Source: a virus
Reading direction: 5' to 3' (one strand)
IMG/VR virus record: IMGVR_UViG_3300044614_002529
Coordinates: 1 to 53,769 of that record
DNA: 53,769 bases
The notes under the pieces were generated by a model that made no database searches, was not told where the DNA came from, and saw nothing but the letters and a program-made list of their open reading frames with translations. Shown here in pieces: positions 7,001 to 16,900 of this stretch; positions within the stretch are counted from its first letter, which is position 1, and the number at the start of each line of letters is the position of its first letter. Position numbers and translations under genes: made by a program.

Positions 7001-9188
7001 CAGTTTGGTTTTCTTCAATATCCTGCGACCGATTGGCTTTACTACCTGCAATCGGTGCGACAATGGTGGTTTCGGCTGGAATAGCTTCGAGGCCTTCTGA
7101 GCCCCAACCGTCAATATCACGGAAAAGATTATTGAGTCGGCTGTAATATGAAGATTCTGTACCGCTACCGTTGATTTCTGCCTGTGACGCGAACGCGACA
7201 GAGGTTACGGTATTATGGCTGCGGGCGTATTGAGGGTTGTCAGTGAAAGTGAGCAAGGAAACATATGTACCACCAGTAACTTTTAGGATCGCGGTGCGCT
7301 CAGTTTGAGGATCGTTCTGTACTGGGGTTAACTCCGGTACGTACATCGGTCGAATACGTACTTTTCTCAGGTCGGTGCCGTCGATCGAAATACCTCTTGG
7401 AACGATAAGGCCACCGGTTTGTGGGTTAACAGCGGCGAGGTTATCGTAATATAGATCATCGTTAATACTGAACGCACCGTTTACATATTCAAGGGTTACA
7501 ATCCAGTTAGAGTTAGACGGTGAAATTTTTTCTACCCGGACAACATTGCCAACACCACCCGATTCAGAGTACAAAACACGACCGAGGTTTAAGGAGCGGG
7601 GAGGTTGGTTAGAGACCGGATCGCCAACATCGATAGTAAGATGGACAACTCGATCGCCTTGAGCTACGCTGCCAATGCTATAACCAGTCTGGGTTCTTTG
7701 TACAAGGCCGGTATCGTCGGTAATAGTAAGCGTGGCCAGTGAACCGGGAGCATTATCGACATAGTAGTCGCCTGGAGCAAGCTCGATCATCACTCGGTCG
7801 TAACGGTCATTTGCTTGACCAGATCTGCGTGACTCTCGCACCGCCTCGATCAACGCACGCTCAAGTGTACGGAAGGGGCGGTTAGGCTCAAAACCACCAT
7901 TACGGATCGAATCGTCACCGATACTCGGATCGACGAAGATTGTATTACGGGTAGTTGATAATGCAGATGCTTGGCCGGTACGGTCGCAACGCGGTGCAGC
8001 GGCGACACTGATTAAACCGCCAGTCCCATTAGCGTACAGAGCAACGGAGTTATCATAAACACGGTAACACTTGCCCAGAGTCGGATTAGATTGAGATGGT
8101 TCGAAACTATAAATGCCCGCACTAGGTTCTGGATATTGGGTGGGAAGCTTACCTCCATCCGGACACTCAACAGCAGTCCGATCACCGATAAATTCACGAC
8201 CGCCACAAGATAGAAACGCACCGAGGACAGGATTGCACTCAGATCCTGGTGCTTCTTCAAATTTCCACTGGCCGGTACCGGAGTGGTAAAACAACTCCAG
8301 GTGCGCGTCTCGAATGTTAACAATCCAGTCGTCGCTGGAGTTATTGAGCAGTTCGGCAGATACGGAATTCTGGCGAATGATTAGCGGAAACCGGTCAAAC
8401 GTGCCACTGATGTCCACCACAGCGATGCGGTCGGAGTCGTTGGGGGATTCTGGCAGAGTGAGGATGATACTGCCATTGCTAGTGTCGGCAATAACCCGAT
8501 CCCATGCCATCGCGGTATAATCCGCTGACTTAATCACCGTATTGGTGAGGTTCTGTGGGTAGGTATTGAGGTTGCCGACAAACGTATTGGGCCTGAGATC
8601 TACATAGCCGGTGCCTACAACTTCGCCCGTTGTTGGGTTAGTAGCTAAACCATTTCCGGTGGAGTTTAGCGTAATTTTCGCTAGTGGTACATGTGCCTCG
8701 GTTACACTGGGTAACGAGTTACCGATTGATACGGTAACGGGAGCGGTGGCGTTTTCAAGAACATAGAGGTAAGATACGCTATTCGCACCGCCAAGGATTT
8801 GAACGGTCTGTCTTGCCCAAGAAATCGGATTGCCATTACGCTTAACAATGCTACCCGCTTCTACTGTTACACCGATACCACCTGAACCGACAGGGCGGGT
8901 ACTAGGTACACCAGGAACGACTACGGCCGATGTTGTTAGATTCCAACCTAGTACGATGCCATCGTGAGCCGTACGACCTAACGCGGATTCTTGATCGACC
9001 CGGGGATCGGCAATTTCCCAATCTTTGATTCGGTCACGTTGACCAATTTGCCAACCCGCCTCATCGCCAGTTGTCGGGTCGGCGTAGTAGTCGGTTCGAG
9101 TATCGCCGGTAAACTTTTCTCCTTTCTGTACCTCATTCAGGTACGCGCTAGATACGGCTCTGCCGTTTTGAAATACGATACGATCCAC
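4026..9188 (-). CDS. Large tail fibre/baseplate protein with C-terminal tail-collar domain
   Basis: A 1720-aa virion protein. The last ~165 residues form a phage tail collar domain: PVGGIIMWSG, WAICDGQTKNGRTTPNLLNRFIKGA, the HxH-type metal sites PRHVHG and GHSHSL, and a closing LWYSLAYIMRVQ, as in T4 gp12 short tail fibres. Around residue 410, TIFVDPSIGDDS ... PNRPFRTLERALIEA resembles the opening of a right-handed beta-helix, and a long beta-rich region follows. The N-terminus (SSAYLNEVQKGEKF) may be the virion attachment part. The start is GTG at 9188 with AAGGA 14 nt upstream, 26 nt after a CGTTGAAAGC box. Probably a host-contacting fibre or baseplate appendage; the exact position on the particle is inferred. 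Confidence 0.85.
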   Translation of the reverse strand: MDRIVFQNGRAVSSAYLNEVQKGEKFTGDTRTDYYADPTTGDEAGWQIGQRDRIKDWEIADPRVDQESALGRTAHDGIVLGWNLTTSAVVVPGVPSTRPVGSGGIGVTVEAGSIVKRNGNPISWARQTVQILGGANSVSYLYVLENATAPVTVSIGNSLPSVTEAHVPLAKITLNSTGNGLATNPTTGEVVGTGYVDLRPNTFVGNLNTYPQNLTNTVIKSADYTAMAWDRVIADTSNGSIILTLPESPNDSDRIAVVDISGTFDRFPLIIRQNSVSAELLNNSSDDWIVNIRDAHLELFYHSGTGQWKFEEAPGSECNPVLGAFLSCGGREFIGDRTAVECPDGGKLPTQYPEPSAGIYSFEPSQSNPTLGKCYRVYDNSVALYANGTGGLISVAAAPRCDRTGQASALSTTRNTIFVDPSIGDDSIRNGGFEPNRPFRTLERALIEAVRESRRSGQANDRYDRVMIELAPGDYYVDNAPGSLATLTITDDTGLVQRTQTGYSIGSVAQGDRVVHLTIDVGDPVSNQPPRSLNLGRVLYSESGGVGNVVRVEKISPSNSNWIVTLEYVNGAFSINDDLYYDNLAAVNPQTGGLIVPRGISIDGTDLRKVRIRPMYVPELTPVQNDPQTERTAILKVTGGTYVSLLTFTDNPQYARSHNTVTSVAFASQAEINGSGTESSYYSRLNNLFRDIDGWGSEGLEAIPAETTIVAPIAGSKANRSQDIEENQTGLLVDGGDSRAGAPVSYPGATRIRDTDGSILPLPDINSTRSSSPYVFNCSVRSIFGLNGLWADGGRVSGFKSMVTANFTQVSLQTDPNCFTPTTYFQDPPTNKQSGEGKQYKICTTDEFKYRSFGMRGSNDATIQIVSVFVIGNSDHFVSESGADLSITNSCSDFGDISLRGIGYKAKSFSQDEATTASGYSGTRITQIIPPLPLSYSALPDGRPPTLEDTEINTGITIDYNKTLAYVKNNPTVDGKPPATIRIYIQNSNTASPFSIVNPPSASNIAFGQFSYTKKVSETAWELSGGPERANRRRIYVNGFDENGNSILFAGNLKDPDPNTSGFTALDDRSKIFVWDESPADLDSNGDPVTGSASWYVPITTSTIAEEDTDLDDDGYLLKRFDYAFRYKLTSNPTGTNAIFATLDFIFDRSAVKIIRATDKRKADERVYRVVLDGYLKERGIRRPQPYYIMEKQEGVSGYPLNDSNELRLDPLTITQVRTYDEVFRPGKQDIRFPGQYVTYLTQGSQARNVFTGDHYPRVDNDYPELTEDPAESITKIALQAMQARSGVHYSAALGPSVTPITIKTSASVTATGFRIGLRRPSVIRASGHTWEWTGYLNYDTAFPTFQGDPLEQDFALGKIIVEENGGRVYATGMNEEGSYYIGTTVFDLRSGEQFAIPLAAEGEPGNVTNQILNNVIVRNTLLMQDDSSLVLGRNTTVFFSNDTIFKSLTTGDIVASRNPPQVYASTSKAGIIQLADQSMIRGALGSQSTGISDKVAVSAFNLAQELNLRFESAFVQGTGILVTSQSVEVPGGDPADPTDNILQYTVNVDPSYGGFVPVGGIIMWSGTVEDIATNPRWAICDGQTKNGRTTPNLLNRFIKGATTTANNNQSGGPTLTGATGATALQQQNIPRHVHGVYGNSVINILGGTDGANYSNVVINTGNSWTGGGGGCITDGLCAPGNQNSLAGGSDPSVGHSHSLSGVSAVEPLWYSLAYIMRVQ

Positions 9189-9210
9189 AGCGATGAGTTA
9201 AATCCTTCTA

Positions 9211-9224
9211 TTACGCTTTCAACG
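9211..9224 (-). promoter_or_regulatory. Putative late promoter box (copy 2)
   Basis: The minus strand shows CGTTGAAAGC (9215-9224), then GTAATAGAAGG and the GTG start of the 1720-aa fibre 26 nt after the core. It sits 4 nt beyond the stop codon of the 9229-9705 gene. Confidence 0.75.
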
Positions 9225-9228
9225 CAAT

Positions 9229-9705
9229 TTAAGGTACGCGGTGCCAAATAACTCTACCCAACCACTTCGGACTCGGACCGAATGCGCACAGTTCAACAAG
9301 GACTAACGCTCCAGTTTCCGCGTAGGTGCTGGGGTCAATGCCCGCTCCCCAATCGACTTCGTAATCGAAATAAGTTGTAAACGACGTCCCTGGTGTCCCT
9401 ACAAATCGCATCAGAATTCTGAGTTCGCGGTAAAAACTTGCCGGTACATCGCTCGGATTAGGGACAGGTACCGGTAAGTTGTCCGGGTTAGTAACATCAA
9501 GGTCGAGGTAGTTGCCTGAGAACAGGTTGGTGTTGATGGGTCGGTTGACACATGATCCCCCGAGTTCGATCGGATTACCTGAGATATCGGCTACCCACAG
9601 TCGGCCGTCTGCCGTGTTTGTAATAACCTCACCTTCCGTGCCATCGCCAATAAACGGTTCTTCACCCGGCAGCGAAGTCGTCAGTGTCTGTAAAGTTGCT
9701 TCCAC
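9229..9705 (-). CDS. Hypothetical structural protein, 158 aa
   Basis: Not recognised as a family. Beta-rich and acidic, with FIGDGTEGEVITNTADGRLWVADISGNPIEL near the N-terminus, a proline-rich segment (NLPVPVPNPSDVP) and an aromatic C-terminal half. The reading frame is open further upstream, but that stretch contains the late box, so the GTG at 9705 (24 nt after the box, with AGAAGGTAGAG between) is the likely start. It forms one operon direction with the 1720-aa fibre and diverges from the baseplate operon, so it is probably a baseplate or fibre-associated protein. The GDGT...G..W.A-type N-terminus resembles fibre-attachment segments seen in other phage proteins, but that is weak evidence. 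Confidence 0.7.
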   Translation of the reverse strand: MEATLQTLTTSLPGEEPFIGDGTEGEVITNTADGRLWVADISGNPIELGGSCVNRPINTNLFSGNYLDLDVTNPDNLPVPVPNPSDVPASFYRELRILMRFVGTPGTSFTTYFDYEVDWGAGIDPSTYAETGALVLVELCAFGPSPKWLGRVIWHRVP

Positions 9706-9728
9706 GGTAATTTCTCTACCTTCTACTA

Positions 9729-9749
9729 CGCTTTCAACCGTTGAAAGCG
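9729..9749. promoter_or_regulatory. Divergent pair of late promoter boxes fused into a palindrome (copies 3 and 4)
   Basis: A perfect 21-bp inverted repeat (10-bp arms around one base). The minus copy, GGTTGAAAGC (9730-9739), is followed by GTAGTAGAAGG and the 9705 start. The plus copy, CGTTGAAAGC (9739-9748), is followed by GCTTTAGAGGG and the GTG at 9774. It therefore appears to drive the small structural gene leftward and the whole baseplate operon rightward. Confidence 0.78.
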
Positions 9750-9773
9750 CTTTAGAGGGTAATAACATTCCGC

Positions 9774-10784
9774 GTGTCAACGTTTCTCACTGATTCTTGG
9801 TCGACAATTTCCGGACTTGCCGCAGTTGCGTATGGGTCTCCGGGTCGGTACCAGGACGTGGCTAACCAGGTGCGGAGTAAATCAGTACTAGCATTTTTAG
9901 GAACGACTCAGCCGAGCGATATTGTTGAGAATGTTTTAAACCCAGAGCATGTCCTAGTGGCGTTACAAAGTGAATATGAAGCTGGTGAAGGATTTACGAG
10001 GTATGTAGACTCAGGATCTAAGACAATACAAGCGATAGCCAGTGACTTGTATAGCAAAATTCTCCAGGCTTATAATGAATTCGGGACGTACGAATCCTCG
10101 CTAACTGACTCACTGGAATATGTTTCAAACGGATTAGGGATTAATAATCAAAGGGTAAAAGATAAACTACTGGCCACAGTTTCCGATCTCGAGCTTTTTA
10201 GTCGAATGGCGGCTAATATGCCAATCAATAAGCTTGATAAACTTCCTTCCGGAGCAAAGATTAATTTAAACGATAGCGTTAATCTAGATACTGATTCCAA
10301 CGGTGTTGCGTTGACTACCGGGTACTTAACTCCCTCTCAATACTGGAACGGTACTGCGTACCCTGGTGCAGGAAGTACGGCGGATAATTTACCGAACACG
10401 TTTATAACCTCGTTGACCGAAGGCTACAAGGGTTACGCGACCCTTCAACCCCTCGACGACCTGCTCCGCCCCGGTCTTGCCTCACTCGTATCTCTTGCCG
10501 ACATTAACGACCTTCGAAACGTCTCTCGCTCTGTTTCCGGTCTTGGAACCATCAGTACGGCCAAGGATCTTACTGGCCTTGGTCGATTCAGTATAGCGGA
10601 TGAGGCAATGTACAACCTTGACCTGGCGGAGATTATTGTCGAACGAAACGGTTACACGGTTTACGACCCGCTGACTGATTCGAATGGTGATTTTATTGAT
10701 CCGGCGAACGTACCAGATTACGATGGTGTTAATGCCGACTCTGGATTACCTTATTCTTCCCGCATCCGCTCAAGCACATTTTAA
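9774..10784 (+). CDS. Baseplate protein with LysM-like N-terminus (gp53-like?)
   Basis: A 336-aa protein, first gene of the rightward baseplate operon, starting at GTG 9774, 25 nt after the late box with GAGGG between. Residues about 10-40 (ISGLAAVAYGSPGRYQDVANQV) resemble a LysM fold (YGSPxRYxxVAxxN), the type found in T4 gp53 and P2-like gpX baseplate proteins. The remaining ~290 residues are not recognised. Its position directly before the J-like wedge protein supports a baseplate role. The LysM-like stretch is seen; the gp53 parallel is inference, and the protein is much longer than T4 gp53. Confidence 0.6.
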   Translation: MSTFLTDSWSTISGLAAVAYGSPGRYQDVANQVRSKSVLAFLGTTQPSDIVENVLNPEHVLVALQSEYEAGEGFTRYVDSGSKTIQAIASDLYSKILQAYNEFGTYESSLTDSLEYVSNGLGINNQRVKDKLLATVSDLELFSRMAANMPINKLDKLPSGAKINLNDSVNLDTDSNGVALTTGYLTPSQYWNGTAYPGAGSTADNLPNTFITSLTEGYKGYATLQPLDDLLRPGLASLVSLADINDLRNVSRSVSGLGTISTAKDLTGLGRFSIADEAMYNLDLAEIIVERNGYTVYDPLTDSNGDFIDPANVPDYDGVNADSGLPYSSRIRSSTF

Positions 10785-10786
10785 TC

Positions 10787-12079
10787 ATGGCTACAGAAAT
10801 TTTTGGTCCGTTATTACCGTTACAGCTTGATAGTCGGAATGTAAACGACCTTGTCCGAGCGATACAGTCACGGATTCATATTGAATCGGGTGGACAGTTA
10901 ACTGATTTTACGCCCGCCTCTCCTCTAGCCGCTATCAGTGAAGGTCAAGGATTCGCACAAGCGGAATTACTTTATTACCTTAACGCGTTGCCGGAAGCAG
11001 TGACGATTCAATGGCTGAGGAGTCTAGGTATCCAGAGACGTATTGGGTCCAGAGCGACAGTTAATATAACCTTTAACCGTGTACCTGGGTACAGTCGACC
11101 AGTAACAATCCCATCAGGGACTAAGGTGTACGCGAATGGCGGTCAAGTCTACACCCTACTCGACCAAGTTCGGATGACTGGGTCAAGCGCAACTGTCGCC
11201 GCGCAGTCGGAGAGATGGGGAAGCGTCTATAATGTGCCTTCCGGTTCAATCGGTCGCATCGAGCGTAACTTTATGGGTTTGGATACCCTTACGAATAACG
11301 AGCCGGCGGCCGGCGGTACAGACCTTGAAACCGTGGACGAAATGAAGTTCCGCGCGTTTGAACTATTCGGTCGGAGAAACCTGACCTCACGTTCCGATTT
11401 TGAAGGCGAAGTTGCTTCTATCGCTCCCGAAGCAACCCTGGTCAAGGTGATGAACTACGAGGAGAGATTTGGTACCGACTCACGTGGTGTATTTGTTATT
11501 GCCGGTAGAGATGATGGATCGGCTCTGAGCACGACAACACAATCACTATTGCTGACTTCGTTGCGTGATAGAGTACCTTTGGATGTTAAGATCTACCTCG
11601 CTCCGCCGACTGTCATTCCGGTCGAAGCGGTAGTCAGTGTGCTTTGGGATCCCAGAGCTACAACTACATTCACTGATACGCTTGCCGAACAGATCCGCAC
11701 TTTACTTAACGACCTCATATATCCATCCACCATCGGATTAGGCAACGATCTCTCCGTATCTACGGTTTTACGTGAAACCCTTGCGCTCGACTTTGTAAAC
11801 GACGTCTCTATTCTAGACCTCAAGCAAATGGCTCTCGATCCAACTGTTACCGGTGCGACAGACGGGTTGTGTGGCAGATTTTTGGGAACAGAAGACGAAA
11901 CCGCGGGAACATGTACGTACGAGTATTCTCAGGTTGTTGCAAAGACGTCAACCGAACCCTTAAAAATCCCCGATTCGACATCGGGCTTTAGACTTTACCG
12001 TGCAGTCGTATCGCTGACGTCGGTTGTAGATTTTAGCACACTAACGTACACTTACGGGGCTGAATATGATATCGTCTAA
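10787..12079 (+). CDS. Baseplate J-like (gp6-like) wedge protein
   Basis: A 430-aa baseplate wedge component. Features of the Baseplate_J family are an N-terminal helical region, VTIPSGTKVYANGGQVYTL near residue 107, the ETVDEMKFRAFELFGRRNLTSRSDFEGEVASI stretch (residues about 180-212), and a C-terminal beta domain (PVEAVVSVLWDPRATTTF). Wedge proteins of this family form the ring around the hub and trigger sheath contraction. It starts 2 nt after the preceding gene and overlaps the next by 14 nt, so translation is coupled. A C-terminal extension with cysteines (GLCGRF, AGTCTYEYS) goes beyond the usual domain. Confidence 0.88.
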   Translation: MATEIFGPLLPLQLDSRNVNDLVRAIQSRIHIESGGQLTDFTPASPLAAISEGQGFAQAELLYYLNALPEAVTIQWLRSLGIQRRIGSRATVNITFNRVPGYSRPVTIPSGTKVYANGGQVYTLLDQVRMTGSSATVAAQSERWGSVYNVPSGSIGRIERNFMGLDTLTNNEPAAGGTDLETVDEMKFRAFELFGRRNLTSRSDFEGEVASIAPEATLVKVMNYEERFGTDSRGVFVIAGRDDGSALSTTTQSLLLTSLRDRVPLDVKIYLAPPTVIPVEAVVSVLWDPRATTTFTDTLAEQIRTLLNDLIYPSTIGLGNDLSVSTVLRETLALDFVNDVSILDLKQMALDPTVTGATDGLCGRFLGTEDETAGTCTYEYSQVVAKTSTEPLKIPDSTSGFRLYRAVVSLTSVVDFSTLTYTYGAEYDIV

Positions 12080-13988
12080 TAGCACTTGGGACAGAGAAAA
12101 TAGCAAGAAGTCCGTATCGCCAGCATTCATATACGGACGCAGCAAGGTTACCTACGAGTTCCCGAACCGACGTTCGACTAAAATTTTTAGCCATAAGCTA
12201 GGAAACATAACATTCCGAGACGGATTAGCCAACGACTTGGAAACAAGCCGTAACGACCTTATCACGAATCTCTACGGGACTAGAGATGTTGGCGGATATG
12301 TATACAAGTCAGTGTCTCATGTCCATATCGTTTCAACACTCATCGGTAGCGATCTCACCGTTCTCGGCCATGGCGTACCGGTCAAAAGTGGCTGGGAAAA
12401 CTGTGCAATGGTAGGGACAGATTGTGAGGAGGGCGAAAGCGATACTAAATGTGAGGTTGGAAAATGTCGGATAGGGACATTGACAAGGATGTCTGGAGAC
12501 AAGTGGCGTTACGACTCACTTACTGTACCAGGACTGTATTACTTTGTGTTTGGAAAAGAATCAATCACTCTACGCAGCGTAACAAAGGGCAAATTTACAC
12601 TTCCGGCAGGCATAGGAACAGTTAACGTGCCGCGTATTGCAAGCATTCCGGCAACAGTATACTTACCCCCCGCTACCTACTCCACCGAAACATTCACAAG
12701 ACGAGTAATAACAAAGTTGAATAGTGACGGTTCGGTGAGGTCGCTTACAGATTCGGTCGATAACTTTCTCAGGGTGTTATTAGACGGGTATTACGCAGAA
12801 GTCCGGGTAGAGGTAAAAGTTAAAAACAATTTGCTCGAGACTTTAAAATCTCAATTGTCCACTATCTGGCACGAAGCTGCATCTGGTGCTATCGAATCCG
12901 TTTGGTCGCAACGATATGCTGGTACTGATATGACAAATAGGGAGTTTGGTATTCAGGCGTATTCAGCGTTAACGAGCTTGTACGGCCAGGGACTTCAAGT
13001 GATGTTAAGTGGAATTCGAGGTTCAAAGGTGAGTGTCGACGGATCGATCGGGCGTCCGGTATATGGTCGTTTGCCCGGTGTATCAGGGTCGTACAACGAC
13101 GAGTCAAAGGATACAGTTGCAAAGTGGTTAACGGCCGGATCAGACGATTTGTTGTCAGGAACCAAAACGGTACTTGATAATTTTTATCGTACTTATCTTG
13201 ATTCCGAAACATGCTATCCGCTCAATCTTGATTGGCTGGCTCAGCACTTAGGGTTTGTCGGAGGATTATGGAACCTTGAGTGGCCGACGGAAGTAAAGCG
13301 TATTTTGCTTGCTAACGCACACGTAAATAGAGTTACCGGATCAATGTGGACACAAAATCCTGAACTGGATACACTACGTAAAACTGATTTTTCTAAAATT
13401 GAGAGAGTATCAGTGAATACAGGGACTGGCGTGGTATCCACTGCCTACCGGTATGCGTCTAAATCTTTTAACAGTAATACCGATCTCACTTCGTTAACTA
13501 CGTATAGCAATCTTATCATCGATGTAAGTAGATGGCAAGGAATATTTCCTTCCAGGGGAAATTTAACAACACTGCTATTTATGTTCTGGACGTTAGGAAT
13601 CAAAGCCCATAGTCCGGAAGAGCTAAAATACTCTGATAATTCATATTTCGTCCGTAGCGGTCTCAGGGACCGAGAAATTACCGCACCAGTTAATACTCCA
13701 TACATGGTAGATGTTTTACGAGTAGGTGATGACGTCGACGCGGAGACTGGTAATTACCCGAATCAATTGATCGCGGATATTGGAACGTGTCAAGACGAGC
13801 TGTCAGCGAATACTGTTATCGTCCGTATGCCGTTTTACTACAATCGAAATGGGAGAAGCTGGGACGCAGCGAGACAAATCCTGGACAATTATATGCCCAA
13901 TACGGCGATAAATAGGATACAATATGCGTATGCGGTAGCTGATCTACTAGTTGCCGATGATGTGTTTTTTGAACCGGTCAATGCATGA
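12066..13988 (+). CDS. Baseplate protein, tail protein I-like
   Basis: A 640-aa protein. Residues about 383-425 read CYPLNLDWLAQHLGFVGGLWN, then LEWPTEVKRILLANAHVNRVTG; this matches the P2 gpI pattern (a predicted helix, LPxLAW..., a Trp-rich turn, then WxExxKRxLIxxAxxxHRxKGT). gpI homologues sit next to J and complete the wedge. The protein is several times longer than P2 gpI, with an N-terminal beta-rich part containing a cysteine cluster (residues 112-134: C113, C120, C129, C134). It overlaps the preceding gene by 14 nt and the next at ATGA. The order J-I-V is P2-like although the phage otherwise resembles T4-type cyanophages. Confidence 0.65.
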   Translation: MISSNSTWDRENSKKSVSPAFIYGRSKVTYEFPNRRSTKIFSHKLGNITFRDGLANDLETSRNDLITNLYGTRDVGGYVYKSVSHVHIVSTLIGSDLTVLGHGVPVKSGWENCAMVGTDCEEGESDTKCEVGKCRIGTLTRMSGDKWRYDSLTVPGLYYFVFGKESITLRSVTKGKFTLPAGIGTVNVPRIASIPATVYLPPATYSTETFTRRVITKLNSDGSVRSLTDSVDNFLRVLLDGYYAEVRVEVKVKNNLLETLKSQLSTIWHEAASGAIESVWSQRYAGTDMTNREFGIQAYSALTSLYGQGLQVMLSGIRGSKVSVDGSIGRPVYGRLPGVSGSYNDESKDTVAKWLTAGSDDLLSGTKTVLDNFYRTYLDSETCYPLNLDWLAQHLGFVGGLWNLEWPTEVKRILLANAHVNRVTGSMWTQNPELDTLRKTDFSKIERVSVNTGTGVVSTAYRYASKSFNSNTDLTSLTTYSNLIIDVSRWQGIFPSRGNLTTLLFMFWTLGIKAHSPEELKYSDNSYFVRSGLRDREITAPVNTPYMVDVLRVGDDVDAETGNYPNQLIADIGTCQDELSANTVIVRMPFYYNRNGRSWDAARQILDNYMPNTAINRIQYAYAVADLLVADDVFFEPVNA

Positions 13989-16900
13989 AAAAAGATAATC
14001 CGTTTATTCCTATGGCCATATTGGCCGAAGCGCAGAGACGCACGGTCGAAGTTCTAGGAGTACCCTACGCTGACCCGTTTAACGAGGAAGGAGTTATTGT
14101 TGACGTAAACGATCCGAAGAAACTCGGACGTGTCAAAGTAACAACCAACGACGACATCACTTCGGACTGGATACCAGTAAACGGATCGAACAGTGGTGTG
14201 CTAAGTGCGAGATATTTGGGCGCTAAAGTGTTGGTTGGAAAGACTAATGGACGATCAGAAAATATGTATGTTATTGGAGTGTCTCGCACCGACCCGGAGA
14301 TTGGTATTACAGGCAATCCAGTACAGTTACCAATTCTCGACGAGAGTGTTGGCGGAAAGTCGGATGACATCGGCATGAAATGCAATGCTGGAAACAGTGG
14401 CCGGATGTATATCCTGAGCAACGAGATGAATCAAGATGTCGTGGTGTGCTTACGTCGAACCAGTAAGCAGGTGGGAAGTAGTAGCGCCTGGTCATGGAAG
14501 TCGGTGACCAGTGGATTGTGGGTCGAAAAGGGTATAAACCCTGGCAACAGTAGCACTCCGGCGATTAACCAGGCGCAAGTGCGAAACCCTGGTATCCCGG
14601 AGTGTACAGAGGCATCTCTAGGAGAAGTACATGAGTTTACTGAAGATCGGGGATTCCGTACAACTACCATTGTGTGTAGACGAGATGAAAATAAAAATTT
14701 TTCCTGGATGCCATTAAGTGCACCGCCGGTATTCTTTCGTTCAGCGTTGCCAAAGTGTACAGAAACGGTTCATGGCATGGAGGCCGTAATAGATGATGGA
14801 AATAATTCGGAATTTTTGGTATGTCAGAGGTATCAAGGATTATTGCGGTGGGTGCGTCAGGGCAGTCGCATTCCGCATAAATTTTACAGCAAAGAGAAGC
14901 CGCTAAGCCGGATTCAGTTCACTAGCACGTTTAATGACATCAAGGCGTTAGAAGAAAATCAGCAACTTAGTGAGAACGACAAATGGCAACAAGCAGCGGA
15001 CATTATCGACGCTGCTTTGGACGAGACTGTAAAATCTATACCTTTGACTGGCACCGATCCGAAACTCAAAGAGTTGTTGAAGCTTGCCAACCTCGTACCT
15101 GATACGGCATTTGACGGTGCACAGGTCTTAAAACGAGTGGCGAGTGAGAGTCTACGTAAACGGACCGGACTCCCAATCGAATCTATTACAAGGATCATTG
15201 CGGATGACCTGAATAGAGATGGTGAGCTATCGCTTGATAGCCGGCAAGCGTTAACAGCCATAGGGAAAACAGTCGATATTTTGGTAAACGGTACGGCGGA
15301 TGGGAATATCGACGCCGCGTTACTACAAATCGGACGGACTGGTCTCCAAAGTGCGTTGTTGTCGCTTGAGCCCAGAGCCGCCTCTGTTATGACAGCGTTG
15401 ATGGGTAGCGGTATTGGCGGTGCGGTAGATGCGGCGGTGGCGATAGGCCTGGACCAACTACCACCGGAGGTTAATAAGTATGCCGGTCCGGTAATCAATA
15501 TTGCCAAAGACCTGCTAACATCGAAATATCCAGCTAGCTTGGGAAACATCCTTAACTCCGCCGCAGGTGGCGGTCTTCTCAGCGCGGTGAGTGGGACGAT
15601 TAACAATGCAGTGGGAAGTGGAATTGTTTCACCGCAACTGCTTGGGACGTTAGCGACCGGATTAACGGATGGGAGTTTGGGCGATATTCCGAGGCTATTC
15701 GGCTCTCTCAGCAATCTAGACTCGATTGTAAAAACGCCAGCGAGTTTAGGGTCTTTGCCCGTGCTAGCTACTACCGCTCTTGGGTTAGTCGGACAAGCCG
15801 GAGCGATGAAAGACCTGTTAGGTAGTGGAGGTATCGGCCTCGATAATCTTAATGATCTGATCGGGAACGGATTTAATGCCGCGTCGACGATTGTTAGCGG
15901 GGTAAAGGGGTTGGCTTCTGTTTTAGGTGGAGGGGCAAGCGGTCTTGGTTGCCCGTGCGATCCAAAATGCCGTAAAATTGCACATGGGGAGGATAGCGAT
16001 GGGAATAACCTCGTCGAAAAGTGCGGTGCAATGACAGCGAATAATGCGAATTCCTACTCTCCTACCGGTAATCCTCTACAGAATAATTTCGGACCGATTG
16101 CGTTGGATCTTGGCCTAAAGGCGACAGAGGTTGGTGCGGAGTTAATTCCGAAAAACATTCGAGATCTTACCGGTTACATAAAAACCGTAGCGCGGGCTAA
16201 AGATATGGCAGAGAAGTTCTTTAGTTCCCGTAACGCGGACGAAGTTGAGAAAATTTCCGAGCTTGCATATACGCTTGAGGCGGTAGAAAAAGGTCTAAAA
16301 ACTGCCGACAACAACATTACTCGTGTTGAATCAGTTGAAAAGAAACTTATCGACTCGATGTATGATATGCTAGAAGCGATTGTATACAATCGAAAAGGGA
16401 CTGGTCGTGGGACGGCGATTATTCCGAACTTGATACGAGATGTAAGGGAAAATTCTCAAGCAGTAAAGGATTTGTACAAGTTTGTTGAAAAGCTTGATAG
16501 CGTTAAAGACGGAGGTACCGCCGGTGTTACTGTTACCGAGCGTATCGCTCGCGCGTTTCAAAATATTCCAGATCTCCAGGCGCTTAATCGACTAAATCGT
16601 CAAGAGGCATTGAGGGTACTGAGAAAAGGGATTACTCCAGCGTACAGAGAATGGAAGACTATGAATCCGTTAGGTGGTGGTGGCTTGGGGAGTTACGGTC
16701 CTCCCTTACCGGATCCTTACGATAACGAACGGACATTATTCAATCGTGATCGGATTTTGGCGATTTCGCTAGAGTCTAAATTAGCTGATGACAACGGACC
16801 ACCAGATGACGAGACATTGCTCGATTCTGTATTGTCACCTGAGCAAACGCAACTCCTTAAATCGATATCGGGCATGGGTGAGGAGGCTACAAAGGTTGGT

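Noticed and set aside
14959-15714. A 251-codon open frame antisense to the spike gene
   Set aside because: Low-complexity translation reflecting the Gly/Ala/Leu-rich sense protein; the sense strand is in an unbroken coupled operon.
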